From: Desulfosporosinus fructosivorans
GTDB lineage: Bacteria; Bacillota; Desulfitobacteriia; Desulfitobacteriales; Desulfitobacteriaceae
Direction of reading: 5' to 3'
Assembly: GCF_004766045.1 (NCBI RefSeq)
Contig: NZ_SPQQ01000008.1
Location: 1 to 64,000, forward strand
DNA: 64,000 bases
The translations under genes and the position numbers were made by a program. Below, one piece after another: positions 7,564 through 16,738 of the stretch (the first letter of the stretch is position 1; the number at the start of each line of letters is the position of its first letter). The notes under the pieces are model-generated. The model made no database searches, had not been told where the DNA came from, and saw only the letters and a program-made list of their open reading frames with translations.

Positions 7564-8367
7564 ATGGAATATATGAAATTAAAGGAATGCTGGTTGTCAG
7601 AAGAAAAAAGGAGTTTTCAGGGATGGGATTTTTCCTACATCGATAAAAGAAAATCTGATGAACCTTTGCCTTGGAATTACGACAAAATAGTTCGACAGTA
7701 TTTAAATGCCAATTCTATATTGTTGGATATGGGGACAGGCGGTGGGGAGTATTTATTGACTTTAAATCACCCTTATTGCAATATTTTTGCTACTGAAGCA
7801 TATCCTTTAAACTTTGAACTGTGCAGAAGAACACTTATACCACTTGGCATTGATGTTAGACAAGTTTTTAATGATAATTACCTTCCACTTGAAAACGAGA
7901 TGTTTGACATAATAATAAACAGGCATGCGGCTTTTGACATCAACGAAGTTTATAGACTGTTAAAGCCGAATGGTTTGTTTATTACCCAACAAGTTGGCGG
8001 ATTAAACAACAAGGAATTATCAAGGTTTTTAATAAATGATTTCAAGGAAATTAGCAGTAGTGAACATGCCTTGAAAAATAATCTGCTATTAATTGAGGCC
8101 AAAGGATTGACTATCCTAAAATCTGACGAATGTTTTCCAAAACTTAAATTTTTTGATGTGGGAGCATTGGTCTATTTTGCAAAAATTATTGAATGGGAAT
8201 TTCCGAATTTCTCTGTAGATAATTGTTTTAAGCAATTATGTCTATTGCAATCAATAGTTGAAGCACAAGGATTTATTGAAAGCAAAGAACATAGATTTGT
8301 TATTGTTGCTCAAAAAGAGGACGTAAAGCCCGCAAGCCATTTAAGTACAATTGTGAGCGAAACGTAG
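7564..8367 (+). CDS. Class I SAM-dependent methyltransferase, 267 aa
   Basis: The SAM-binding motif I is ILLDMGTGGGEYLL at about residues 53-66, followed by an acidic residue at the end of strand 2 (ATEAYP) and the motif IV/post-motif segment IDINEVYRLLKPNGLFITQ. This is a methyltransferase-11/25 type small-molecule enzyme. AGAAGGAG precedes the ATG. No partner gene indicates the substrate. It sits between the corrinoid pair and the efflux set and has its own terminator-like palindrome downstream at 8472. Confidence 0.8.
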   Translation: MEYMKLKECWLSEEKRSFQGWDFSYIDKRKSDEPLPWNYDKIVRQYLNANSILLDMGTGGGEYLLTLNHPYCNIFATEAYPLNFELCRRTLIPLGIDVRQVFNDNYLPLENEMFDIIINRHAAFDINEVYRLLKPNGLFITQQVGGLNNKELSRFLINDFKEISSSEHALKNNLLLIEAKGLTILKSDECFPKLKFFDVGALVYFAKIIEWEFPNFSVDNCFKQLCLLQSIVEAQGFIESKEHRFVIVAQKEDVKPASHLSTIVSET

Positions 8368-8471
8368 TATTCTTTGGAAAGCCGTGGCTGGAGAAATCGC
8401 AACCACTCGAAGACAGAGGATATAATAAGCAACTAAGGAAATGATATTATGTAGAAAGTTCTTATGAAGGT

Positions 8472-8524
8472 AAGCGTCAATTGGCCTCTTATCCCAAATT
8501 CCGGATAAGGGCCAATTGACGCTT
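8472..8524. terminator. Long perfect palindrome, bidirectional terminator candidate
   Basis: AAGCGTCAATTGGCC (8472-8486) pairs with GGCCAATTGACGCTT (8510-8524), with an inner TTATCC/GGATAA stem. It lies between the methyltransferase gene and the tetR gene. Confidence 0.75.
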
Positions 8525-8586
8525 TCGAGTTTCTCTACATGGTGTCAAAAGGGACTTTTAATTATTGGCTAAACATGTTAATATTA

Positions 8587-8604
8587 TGCAAGTAAGCACT
8601 TGCA
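8587..8604 (+). promoter_or_regulatory. Operator palindrome before the TetR gene
   Basis: TGCAAGT (8587-8593) and ACTTGCA (8598-8604) form a perfect dyad with a 4-nt centre, 28 nt before the tetR start. TetR/AcrR proteins commonly bind such dyads to repress themselves and adjacent pump genes. Confidence 0.6.
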
Positions 8605-8632
8605 TGCAGCCGTTCTAGTGGGGGGAGAATTA

Positions 8633-9241
8633 ATGAAAGATACAGAATCGATGGGTACAAACGAAAATGATTTGAGTTTTAGAATCCTTGAAGCAGCGAA
8701 AATACTTTTTATGGAAAATGGATTTAAAGGGACGACAACAAAAATGATCGCTAAAGAAGCAAGCGTCAATGAGGCGACATTCTTTAGACATTTTAAAAGC
8801 AAGGAGGGTATATTCCTAGAAATTACTAAAGAAATAACCCAATATAACCACCTAAGGCTTGAGACCATCCTAGAGAGTAACGTTTCGCCAGAAGAAATGC
8901 TTTATCAATTTGGAATGGAGTTGTATCAACGAATCGTTGACAGTAAGGGTGTGCTTATTGTCGCAATCATTGAATCAAAAAGGAGATCAGAATTAGTTAC
9001 CAACGTTACCCTAATTTTAAGTAAACTCATTGAAATATTAGAGAGAAGATTTACAGCACTCTATCAAGAAGGAATCCTTATCGAAAATGACTTCTTCACG
9101 GCGTCGCTGATGTATGTGGAATCGCTTATCGGCCTCTTTGTTGTGCAAAACAGACTTGAAGGGGACTTGATACCGATTGAAATTGAAAGGTTATGCAGAA
9201 GTGCCTCAAAGATTTTTTTAAATGGGATGCTAAAAAAGTGA
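8633..9241 (+). CDS. TetR/AcrR family transcriptional regulator, 202 aa
   Basis: The N-terminal TetR helix-turn-helix is clear: RILEAAKILFMENGFKGTT, then MIAKEASVNEATFFRHFKSK (about residues 18-60). The C-terminal ligand domain is divergent, as is normal. The ATG at 8633 follows GGGGGGAG and is preferred over the in-frame ATG at 8600, which lies inside the operator palindrome. The adaptor and RND pump genes follow on the same strand, so it probably represses them together with itself. Confidence 0.88.
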   Translation: MKDTESMGTNENDLSFRILEAAKILFMENGFKGTTTKMIAKEASVNEATFFRHFKSKEGIFLEITKEITQYNHLRLETILESNVSPEEMLYQFGMELYQRIVDSKGVLIVAIIESKRRSELVTNVTLILSKLIEILERRFTALYQEGILIENDFFTASLMYVESLIGLFVVQNRLEGDLIPIEIERLCRSASKIFLNGMLKK

Positions 9242-9363
9242 AGATATACATATAACGGAAGTGAATAATAAATGCCCCTTTAAATAGACAAAAGAATGCC
9301 TATTATTAAAAGGCAGAAGGGTAATAAATTATAGCTTATTGCCAATATTAAGAGGTGAGTAGT

Positions 9364-10602
9364 ATGAAAAAAATAATACATTTTGCTTTTATTATATCCA
9401 TGTGTATTTCAATGGTTGGTTGCGGGAGTCTAACGAAGGATCAGGCTATTACGGCAGATTCCAATGTGAAACAAGTAAAAACAGAAATTGCTAAAATGGT
9501 TGAAGTCGAGGATAAGAGTGAGTTTTCGGCCCTGTTGCAGCCGATGGCGGAGGCTATTCTTTCCTTTGAAGTCCCAGGGAGAATTATAGCCATCGACAAA
9601 AAGGAAAGCGACAGCGTCGAGCTCGATGAAATTATTGCTAGAATAGACTCTAGCCAATATCAAATTAACTCAGGAATAGCAAATGCTTCCCTAGCTCAGG
9701 CAGAAGCGAATCTTAGTCAAACCTTAAATGGGGCAAGAGAACAAGAAAAGGAAAGCGCAAAAGCCACCTATGACAAAGCCAATGCTGTATATGAGAAAGC
9801 TTTAATAGATTTCAAAAGAATGGAAAGTCTCTTAAAGGAAGGTGCAATATCGAAAAGTGACTACGAAAATGCACAAACACGTCTCACGGTTTCACAAACC
9901 GATATGACGGCTGCAAAAGCAGTTTACGATATGGCCCAGGAAGGAGCAAGAGTCGAAACCAAACAGATGGCCCAAGAAGGGTATAAACTTGCCGAAGGAA
10001 ATAGCGATCTAGCAAAGCTTGCGCTAGGAAAGACTCAGCTTAAGGCACCTTTTAAGGGTACTATTCTGAATAAATCGGCCTCCGATGGTCAAATCGTAGC
10101 TGCTGGCACACCAGTTTTCCGATTTGGCAATATTGATTCTTTGAAGTTAATCCTCCCGGTTCCAGATAACAGTATAGATAATTGGACAAAGGGCGACAGC
10201 GTAACAGTCAGTTTGTATGGAAAAGAGAAACAAGGGGTTGTAACAAACATTCTTTCTGCGACCAATGTCATGACTGGAACAATTGGCGTGGAAGTAACTG
10301 TTCAGAATAACGAGCATGATTGGGTTCCAGGACAGGTTGCAGTTTGCCGCTATGTCGGTAAGTCTCAAAACTCTATATTTTTACCGGTAGAATCGATTAT
10401 AAGTTTGAGCGAAAAAAATCCTTACTTATTTATTAATAATGATGGAAAAGCCGTGAAAAAAGACATAACTCTCGGGGAGTTGAAAGATAACAAAGTTCAA
10501 ATCCTCACGGGCCTTGAGGAAGGGTCAGAAGTTATTGTAAGTGGGGCCGGTGAACTTTTTGAAGGAGCTAGAGTGAAGGTATCCGGTGGTGTGGAGCCAT
10601 GA
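9364..10602 (+). CDS. RND-type efflux adaptor (membrane fusion) lipoprotein, 412 aa
   Basis: Links the RND pump to the cell envelope. A lipoprotein signal is present: basic start, hydrophobic stretch and SMVGC lipobox with C20. Then come the lipoyl/barrel-sandwich halves (EVPGRIIAIDKKESDSVE near residue 60 and LKAPFKGTILNKSASDGQI near 230), a coiled-coil hairpin between them (about residues 98-210), and a beta-barrel/membrane-proximal C-terminus. The ATG at 9364 is chosen over a GTG at 9355 because the Shine-Dalgarno sequence (GAGGTGAG) overlaps the latter. The stop overlaps the RND start by 4 nt (ATGA), so the two are translationally coupled. Confidence 0.9.
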   Translation: MKKIIHFAFIISMCISMVGCGSLTKDQAITADSNVKQVKTEIAKMVEVEDKSEFSALLQPMAEAILSFEVPGRIIAIDKKESDSVELDEIIARIDSSQYQINSGIANASLAQAEANLSQTLNGAREQEKESAKATYDKANAVYEKALIDFKRMESLLKEGAISKSDYENAQTRLTVSQTDMTAAKAVYDMAQEGARVETKQMAQEGYKLAEGNSDLAKLALGKTQLKAPFKGTILNKSASDGQIVAAGTPVFRFGNIDSLKLILPVPDNSIDNWTKGDSVTVSLYGKEKQGVVTNILSATNVMTGTIGVEVTVQNNEHDWVPGQVAVCRYVGKSQNSIFLPVESIISLSEKNPYLFINNDGKAVKKDITLGELKDNKVQILTGLEEGSEVIVSGAGELFEGARVKVSGGVEP

Positions 10603-13600
10603 TTGAGTATTTAATTAAGAAGAGAAAAATCACACTGCTATTCTTTGTAATGCTTGTTATCTATGGATTTGCGACTTTTTTTCAGTTAGCACATCAGGAG
10701 CAGCCAGATATTGTTGTTGACCAGGCCCTGGTGTTAACAGTCTATCCTGGCGCTTCTCCCGAAAAAGTGGAACAAACGGTCACCAAAATAATTGAAGAGA
10801 AAGTCAATGAGATACAGGGGCTGAAATCAATCCAGTCAGAATCAAAATCACAATACTCGAAAATCGTGATTAAGCTAGAAAATGGGGTAAATGCCAAGGA
10901 AAAATGGAATGAACTGAGGAACAAGGTCAAGGATATCGAAACTAGCCTTCCTGCAGATTGTAGACAGCCGGAAATCAACGATGATCTAAGTAAGACGTTT
11001 ATCGAAACATTTACAGTGACTGCCGATTCGTATGAAAAAGTCTATAGTTTGCGAGAGACATTGAAGCTATGGAAGGATCAACTTAGAACCCTTCCTAATG
11101 TAGCGGATGTTACAATTATGGGACTTCCTGATCAGGAACTAAGAATCGATATCGATAACAATAAAATCAATCAACTTGGAATATCATGGATGCAAGTTGC
11201 CAGTGCACTAAAAAAGGAAAATGAGAGAACACCCTTAGGAGAGGTGAATAACGGTGGCCGACTTTATCAACTGAAAGTCACAGATAACCGCGATCCAGAT
11301 GTTCTTTATAGTACGGTTGTCGCCATGAATGAACAGGGTATACCGGTATACCTACGGGATGTGGCTAAAATAACGCTCGCTACAGAAGAAGAGGAATCGT
11401 TAGTAAGTCTCAATGGTAAAGCTGCCGTTTCGATCAGTGTTCAGGCGGAAATTGGCAGCGATGTTCCAAGCATGCAAAAGAACGTAGATAATAAGATAAA
11501 CCAATTAGAAAAGCAGCTCCCCTCCTGGTCAAAGTTGGAGCATGTATATTCTCAAAATGAAAGAATTGACGAGCTCTTTTCGGATCTTACGAAGGAAGTA
11601 ATCATAGCTGTCATTTCCGTACTGATCGTCTGTTCTCTTGGGCTAAACTTTATCACGTCGTGCATCATAGCGCTGGCCATACCAATCTCTCTTTCCATGG
11701 GCTTAATGCTTGCACCCAATATGAATATAACGTTAAATCTGGTTTCTATTGCCGCGTTAATCATCGTTTTGGGTATTTTGGTCGATGATGCTGTCGTTGT
11801 CAATGACAATATAGAAAGAAGGCTAGTTGAACTTGGAGAACCCCCTTTAGAAGCAGTGGTCAACGGGACCAATGAAGTGTTTATCTCAATACTTACTGCC
11901 ACCACGGCAACCATATTTGCGTTTGGTCCCATTGCCTTTTTGCAGGGAAACGTTGGGCAATTTATTAGACCCCTGCCTATTATCATCACGCTATCAATGA
12001 TTGCTTCGATGGCCATGTCCCTCACCATTATCCCGATATTTAGGCACTGGAGGGCGGTAAGACAAGCTGATTCCCCGTCCCATCACACCAAGAGCAATGG
12101 CCTCTTAGGAAATCAGCTTGACAGATTAGCTGTCTGGTATTCCGAGAAGCTCATGCCTAGGATTCTGAAACAGCCATTAAAAGTTGGCTTAATAGCAGTT
12201 TTGATCAGTACCCTTGCCTACGGTTTGTTCCCATTTATTTCGATACAGCTTTTTCCAAATTCGGTCCGAGGAGAAATGCTGATTGATGTAAGAATGCCGA
12301 AAGGAGAAAGTCTTGAAGGAACTAATCAAAAGGCGCAGGAAATAGCAGCCTGGGTTCAGAAACAGCAAGGGGTAATCCTCGTGAATACTTATTCAGGGGA
12401 CAGTGCTCCCTCCATGTTCAGAGGGGACCTGGCCATTGGCAAGGGAAAAGATATTGCGCAAATTGTTGTGAAAGTAAATACTCAAGAGGTCAGAACAGAT
12501 GAACTTGTTCAAGAGTGGAACACCAAGTTTAGGGAGATGTATCCGGGTATAAGTGTTTTACCAAAAGAAATCAAATTTGGACCTCCAGTTGGTTCTCCAG
12601 TGGATATCAGAATATACGGAGAAGATATCAAGGTGCTTCAAAATCTGGAGAATGACATCAAAGGTATGCTTTCAAACTACCAAGGGGCAACTAATATTAA
12701 CGGGTCCATAGGACTTAATAAAACGGACCTTGAATTCACGATCAACAAAGCACAGATGGAACATCATCTGGTGAAATATGATGATCTCACGAAAACGCTA
12801 AGATTGGCAAGTGAGGGAATCACGGTTAGCGAATTTGACAATGGCAAAGATATGATCAATATTATGATGTACTCGGATAAGTCTAAAGCTGATCCTATGC
12901 TGGTTTTTGACAGACTATATGTTCCAAATGTCAATGGACAGTTAATACCACTGAAGGAAATTGCCGAGATGGCGCCTTCTTTCAGCATCAGTACAGTTCC
13001 AAGGAGAAATCTGAACAGAGTGGCAGAGGTTACCTGTGACCTCTCTGGTATTACTGCGACAGAGGCAATGAAAGAGATTAAGCCCATGATAGAATCAATC
13101 GAACTCCCTGACGGATATACGCTGGAGTTTGGAGGGGAAACAACAGATCAAAGTGACATATTTACAGATTTAGGTAAATTGATGATCGTGGTTATCTTCT
13201 TTATTCTAATTGTCATCGCTATGCAATTTTACTCGCTGAGTCTGCCGATTCTTGTGCTGAGTACTGTTTATTTGGCCTTCTCAGGCAGTATGGTGGGACT
13301 ATTTCTTACTAGAACACCCTTTGGTTTTGGATCGGTTATGGGCTTGATATGCTTAGTGGGAATCGTCGTTCGAAATGGAATTGTCCTTGTTGAATTTATT
13401 GAGAATGAACTTCATACTGGGGTAGAGTTGGAACAGGCGGTTATTAATGCTGGAAAGGCTCGGTTAAAGCCGGTAATTTTGACTGCAGCAACTGCAATTG
13501 CAGGACTGCTCTCTCTTGCTACAGGCAAGGAACTGATGTTTAGAGCTTTATCAATCACAATCATTTCTGGACTATTCTTTTCAACCGTTATGACACTCGT

Positions 13601-13685
13601 GGTTGTACCAGCATTCTTTACAGTGTTAGCAAAGTGGAAGGAAAAACGTCAGCAAAATCGGCATCCGAAGAATTTAAGCATGTAA
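10599..13685 (+). CDS. RND multidrug efflux transporter (AcrB/HAE1 type), 1028 aa
   Basis: Full-length inner membrane RND pump: TM1 near residues 10-28, a large porter loop, a block of five TMs (about 330-480), a second large loop, and a final TM block (about 855-1015). The TM4 proton-relay pair is present (GILVDDAVVVND near residue 395). In TM10 the position of the essential lysine of AcrB appears to be arginine (GIVVRNGIVLV near 925), a change common in relatives outside Proteobacteria. No outer-membrane TolC gene is nearby. It is co-transcribed with the adaptor and probably controlled by the TetR protein. Confidence 0.92.
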   Translation: MIEYLIKKRKITLLFFVMLVIYGFATFFQLAHQEQPDIVVDQALVLTVYPGASPEKVEQTVTKIIEEKVNEIQGLKSIQSESKSQYSKIVIKLENGVNAKEKWNELRNKVKDIETSLPADCRQPEINDDLSKTFIETFTVTADSYEKVYSLRETLKLWKDQLRTLPNVADVTIMGLPDQELRIDIDNNKINQLGISWMQVASALKKENERTPLGEVNNGGRLYQLKVTDNRDPDVLYSTVVAMNEQGIPVYLRDVAKITLATEEEESLVSLNGKAAVSISVQAEIGSDVPSMQKNVDNKINQLEKQLPSWSKLEHVYSQNERIDELFSDLTKEVIIAVISVLIVCSLGLNFITSCIIALAIPISLSMGLMLAPNMNITLNLVSIAALIIVLGILVDDAVVVNDNIERRLVELGEPPLEAVVNGTNEVFISILTATTATIFAFGPIAFLQGNVGQFIRPLPIIITLSMIASMAMSLTIIPIFRHWRAVRQADSPSHHTKSNGLLGNQLDRLAVWYSEKLMPRILKQPLKVGLIAVLISTLAYGLFPFISIQLFPNSVRGEMLIDVRMPKGESLEGTNQKAQEIAAWVQKQQGVILVNTYSGDSAPSMFRGDLAIGKGKDIAQIVVKVNTQEVRTDELVQEWNTKFREMYPGISVLPKEIKFGPPVGSPVDIRIYGEDIKVLQNLENDIKGMLSNYQGATNINGSIGLNKTDLEFTINKAQMEHHLVKYDDLTKTLRLASEGITVSEFDNGKDMINIMMYSDKSKADPMLVFDRLYVPNVNGQLIPLKEIAEMAPSFSISTVPRRNLNRVAEVTCDLSGITATEAMKEIKPMIESIELPDGYTLEFGGETTDQSDIFTDLGKLMIVVIFFILIVIAMQFYSLSLPILVLSTVYLAFSGSMVGLFLTRTPFGFGSVMGLICLVGIVVRNGIVLVEFIENELHTGVELEQAVINAGKARLKPVILTAATAIAGLLSLATGKELMFRALSITIISGLFFSTVMTLVVVPAFFTVLAKWKEKRQQNRHPKNLSM

Positions 13686-13782
13686 AACTAGGGCTTATTC
13701 CAGTTGCCAGAAGAGCACAGGAAGTCAATGATGAGGTAGTATTTTAGTTAAAGATTCAATGTTATATCAAGATTTTGACCTA

Positions 13783-13812
13783 AGACTTGGCTTCTGCCAA
13801 GTCTATTTTTTC
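13783..13812 (+). terminator. Rho-independent terminator of the RND operon
   Basis: AGACTTGGC / GCCAAGTCT stem (13783-13804) followed by ATTTTTTCTT. The remaining gap up to about 13970 is AT-rich with no supported gene. Confidence 0.85.
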
Positions 13813-13980
13813 TTTAGTATCTCTACTTGCTATTTACATGTAAAAAGGGCTGTAGTTTATGTAGACAATAATGTTTTATTTTCAGTAAACATAAACGCTA
13901 TGCACTGTATAAAAATTTAAAGAGTTGTGATATTATAATTTGGTTATATATAAGTATTAATAAAAGGATATGGAGATTTC

Positions 13981-14900
13981 ATGCAATATACTCGGATTGG
14001 GCAAGGGTTAGGAGGGAACCGACGATCGCATTTACAGATTTTAAATGTCCCGAAGGGTCAGATTCCAGCGGTTTTACAGAGGACGTGGTAAAAAAAGTAG
14101 GTTTGCCTTTTCCAGAAGCTTACACATATGGAGACGGGATCGCAAAAATCGCGTGCGCCGTACGGGAAGTAGAAGGAGGAGCCCTTTGTATGGTGCCTTT
14201 CTGCCACACCGTGGAAGCGGAAAACTATGGCGGCAATATCAAGCTGGGAACGGCGAGGATTGGGCCACGTTGCGAAGCACCGGTGTACAGAGATGAAGAC
14301 GATTTGTTGAGGTTACCTGATTTGGATTTTGAGAAAGGTCGATTAAAAGAAACCCTGGTTGCCGTTAAAATACTTAAAGCCGCAAGGGAAGCTGTAGGTA
14401 TCCAGATCTGCGGCCCGCTGACCGCCTTAAACAATTTAATCGATATCGGTAAACTCTTTAAGATCTGGAGAAAAAAGCCGGAAGTAATTGAAAAAGTGAT
14501 AGAGAAGATGCGCCTCCAGTTGTTACGTTACATCGAAAAGTCCCTAGAAGCTGGGGTGGATTTCATTGCCTTTGAAGATCCGGTAGGAGGACTTAATATC
14601 CTTGGACCAAAATATTTCGAACTGCAGGGTCGTCATTTTTCAAAACCATTTGTAGAAGAATCACTAAAACTAATTGATGGACAGGTAGTAATGCATCTCT
14701 GTCCTAAGACCTCCCTCCAGTTAGTGGCGCTGGGAATGGCAGAGTGGGAAAACTACACATTACCAGAGCCCATGTCCTATGCCCAAGCCTGTTTGGAACT
14801 TCGCGGTAAAGTTAACTTGGTAGGTAATGCTTGTATCCATAACCGTAATCGCATACTTAAAGATGGTCAGATCAAGACGTTAAAGCTGCTAACACCTTAA
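13981..14900 (+). pseudogene. Eroded URO-D family methyltransferase copy
   Basis: The recognisable frame (14085-14900, 271 codons from a GTG) matches the core of the methyltransferase at 16739: VGLPFPEAYTYGDG, the PFCHTVEAENYGG segment and the zinc motif HLC (H204, C206). It is too short at both ends. Upstream, the same frame runs on (ending CPEGSDSSGFTEDVV) with no ATG, GTG or TTG, while an ATG with a GGAG site at 13981 is in another frame, and a third frame shows a short EGTDDRI piece; this suggests indels in the 5' part. Downstream, it stops at the point where the second zinc cysteine (C317 of the 16739 protein) should follow about 10 residues later. It is probably inactive. A short functional protein cannot be excluded. 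Confidence 0.65.
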
Positions 14901-14932
14901 TTCAATACTAGTAAAAACAAGGAGGAATTGCT

Positions 14933-16021
14933 ATGCATGAACAAGACCAAATGACGCCTAACGAACGGCTTCAGGCCTTCATTAAAGGGGAAAAAATGGA
15001 TCGCATTCTTGCGATGCCTATCTTAGTTTCCATCTCACACAGAGTGGCTGGGATAACTCATCGAGAAAAACGCGCTTCGGCAGAATTGCAGGCCCAGTCG
15101 CAAATCGATTGTTATAAACGTTATGGGAATGATCTGATGATCATTGAATATGGCCTTCACGGCGTAGGAACCGCACTGGGGTCAGAAATGAATGATCCTG
15201 AGGATAGTCTGCCTGCCATTGTGAATCACGTTTTACAAGACCTTAAAGATATTGATCAACTGGATTTCGACAAGACAAAAAAAGAAAATGATCCTTGGTT
15301 TGCGAAAACATTAGAGGCTTGTGAAATCTGTCAGGAAAAAATGGGACAGGAGATTCCAACAGGGGTGTTGATTACAGGGCCTTTTACTGCTGTATCAAGT
15401 ATCTTTCCCACTGAAAATCTTTTAAGGGCAACCCGTAAAGATCCGGTATCAATCCACCGGCTACTTCGTCTGTGCACTGATGCTCTCAAAGATATTTATA
15501 AAGAATATATCGAACGAGGCATTATCATTGTCATGTGTGATCCGATTGCATCGGGCACACTCCTTCGAAAAAGCCAATATGTAGAGTTCGTTAAGCCCTA
15601 TGCCACCGAACTGATGAACCATATTCATCAATTGGGGGGGATGTGTTGCTATCATATATGTGGCAATACGACGAGTATTGTGATGGACATGGTGGATACA
15701 GGACCGGATATGCTCAGTATTGATAACCTTGTGGATCTGGAATATGTAAAAGGACAAGTGGGAGCGCGTTTACCCATACTGGGCAATGTCCCGCCTGTCG
15801 ATGTGCTTATGTTGGGCTCAAGATCAGATGTTTTCGAATCCGTTAAGACTTGCATCCGCAAGGGAAAAGACAGCCCAAAAGGCTATATTATTGCTTCTGG
15901 TTGTGATATTACGCAAAATGTCCCTATTGAAAATATCGACCATATGATGGAAGCGGTTCGCAAATATGGACGCTACCCCCTTGATGAAGCGCTGTTAAAC
16001 GAACCGGAAACTGACCATTAA
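14933..16021 (+). CDS. URO-D family corrinoid methyltransferase (MtaA/MtbA-like), 362 aa
   Basis: Zinc-dependent methyltransferase acting on a corrinoid protein. The zinc motif is intact: HICGN with H241 and C243, and the distant C324 in ASGCDIT. The N-terminal TPNERLQAFIKGEKMDR segment and the ILGNVPPVDVL strand are typical of the family. AAGGAGGAA precedes the ATG. The corrinoid protein gene follows 32 nt later and a second methyltransferase follows that, so one of the two probably demethylates the substrate and the other passes the methyl group on (to tetrahydrofolate or a thiol). Which does which cannot be decided here. Confidence 0.88.
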   Translation: MHEQDQMTPNERLQAFIKGEKMDRILAMPILVSISHRVAGITHREKRASAELQAQSQIDCYKRYGNDLMIIEYGLHGVGTALGSEMNDPEDSLPAIVNHVLQDLKDIDQLDFDKTKKENDPWFAKTLEACEICQEKMGQEIPTGVLITGPFTAVSSIFPTENLLRATRKDPVSIHRLLRLCTDALKDIYKEYIERGIIIVMCDPIASGTLLRKSQYVEFVKPYATELMNHIHQLGGMCCYHICGNTTSIVMDMVDTGPDMLSIDNLVDLEYVKGQVGARLPILGNVPPVDVLMLGSRSDVFESVKTCIRKGKDSPKGYIIASGCDITQNVPIENIDHMMEAVRKYGRYPLDEALLNEPETDH

Positions 16022-16053
16022 TACACTAATTTAAGAAGGCGAAGGTGAAGGGT

Positions 16054-16713
16054 ATGGCTAAGTCAAAAGAAGAATTAATACAACAATTATCCGATTGCGT
16101 ATTTGAAATGGAAGATGATGATGTAGCAGATGTAGCTAAAGAATATATTGAGGAAGGATACGAAGCACTTGACGGGGTTCTTAGAGGGCTTGTAGACGGG
16201 ATGAACCGCGCTGGTCAGATGTATGAAGAAGAAGAGTATTTCGTGACCGATCTTTTGGTGTGTTCGGATGCTATGTATAATGGTCTGGAAGTCTTAAAAC
16301 CTCATCTACCTCTGGAGAAGGATACAGGTGCTGTCAACTACAAATGTGTTATAGGCGTCGTAGAAGGGGATACCCATGATATCGGCAAAAACCTTGTGCG
16401 AATTATGCTCGAGACGGCAGGATTTGAAATGTATGACTTAGGCAGGGATGTGCCACTGACAAGTTTCGTCGAAAAAGCAAAGGACGTGGAAGCGCAACTA
16501 ATTTGTCTTTCCACCCTGATGACTACCACAATGCCTGGCATGAAAGAAGTCGTGGATATGCTGGAAAAAGAAGGACTTAAAGACAAAGTGAAAGTTATGA
16601 TCGGCGGTGGACCTATTTCCCAGGCTTATTGTGATCAAATCAAGGCTGATGGCTATGCCGTCAATGCCATTTCGGCAGTTTCTTTGGCGAAAAAACTAGT
16701 CGGAATGGTTTAG
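16054..16713 (+). CDS. Corrinoid protein of a methyltransferase system, 219 aa
   Basis: Cobamide-binding methyl carrier. The helical cap domain covers residues 1-88, and the cobalamin domain has DTHDIG (DxHxxG) at about residues 106-111, then STLMTTTM and GGGPIS. The ATG at 16054 is preferred over a GTG at 16045, because the AGGTGA ribosome site overlaps that GTG. It lies between two zinc methyltransferase genes, and the activator gene follows 1.1 kb downstream in the same operon. It is related to, but clearly different from, the protein at 5436. Confidence 0.92.
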   Translation: MAKSKEELIQQLSDCVFEMEDDDVADVAKEYIEEGYEALDGVLRGLVDGMNRAGQMYEEEEYFVTDLLVCSDAMYNGLEVLKPHLPLEKDTGAVNYKCVIGVVEGDTHDIGKNLVRIMLETAGFEMYDLGRDVPLTSFVEKAKDVEAQLICLSTLMTTTMPGMKEVVDMLEKEGLKDKVKVMIGGGPISQAYCDQIKADGYAVNAISAVSLAKKLVGMV

Positions 16714-16738
16714 ACATAAGACCAGAAAGGAAGTACCC

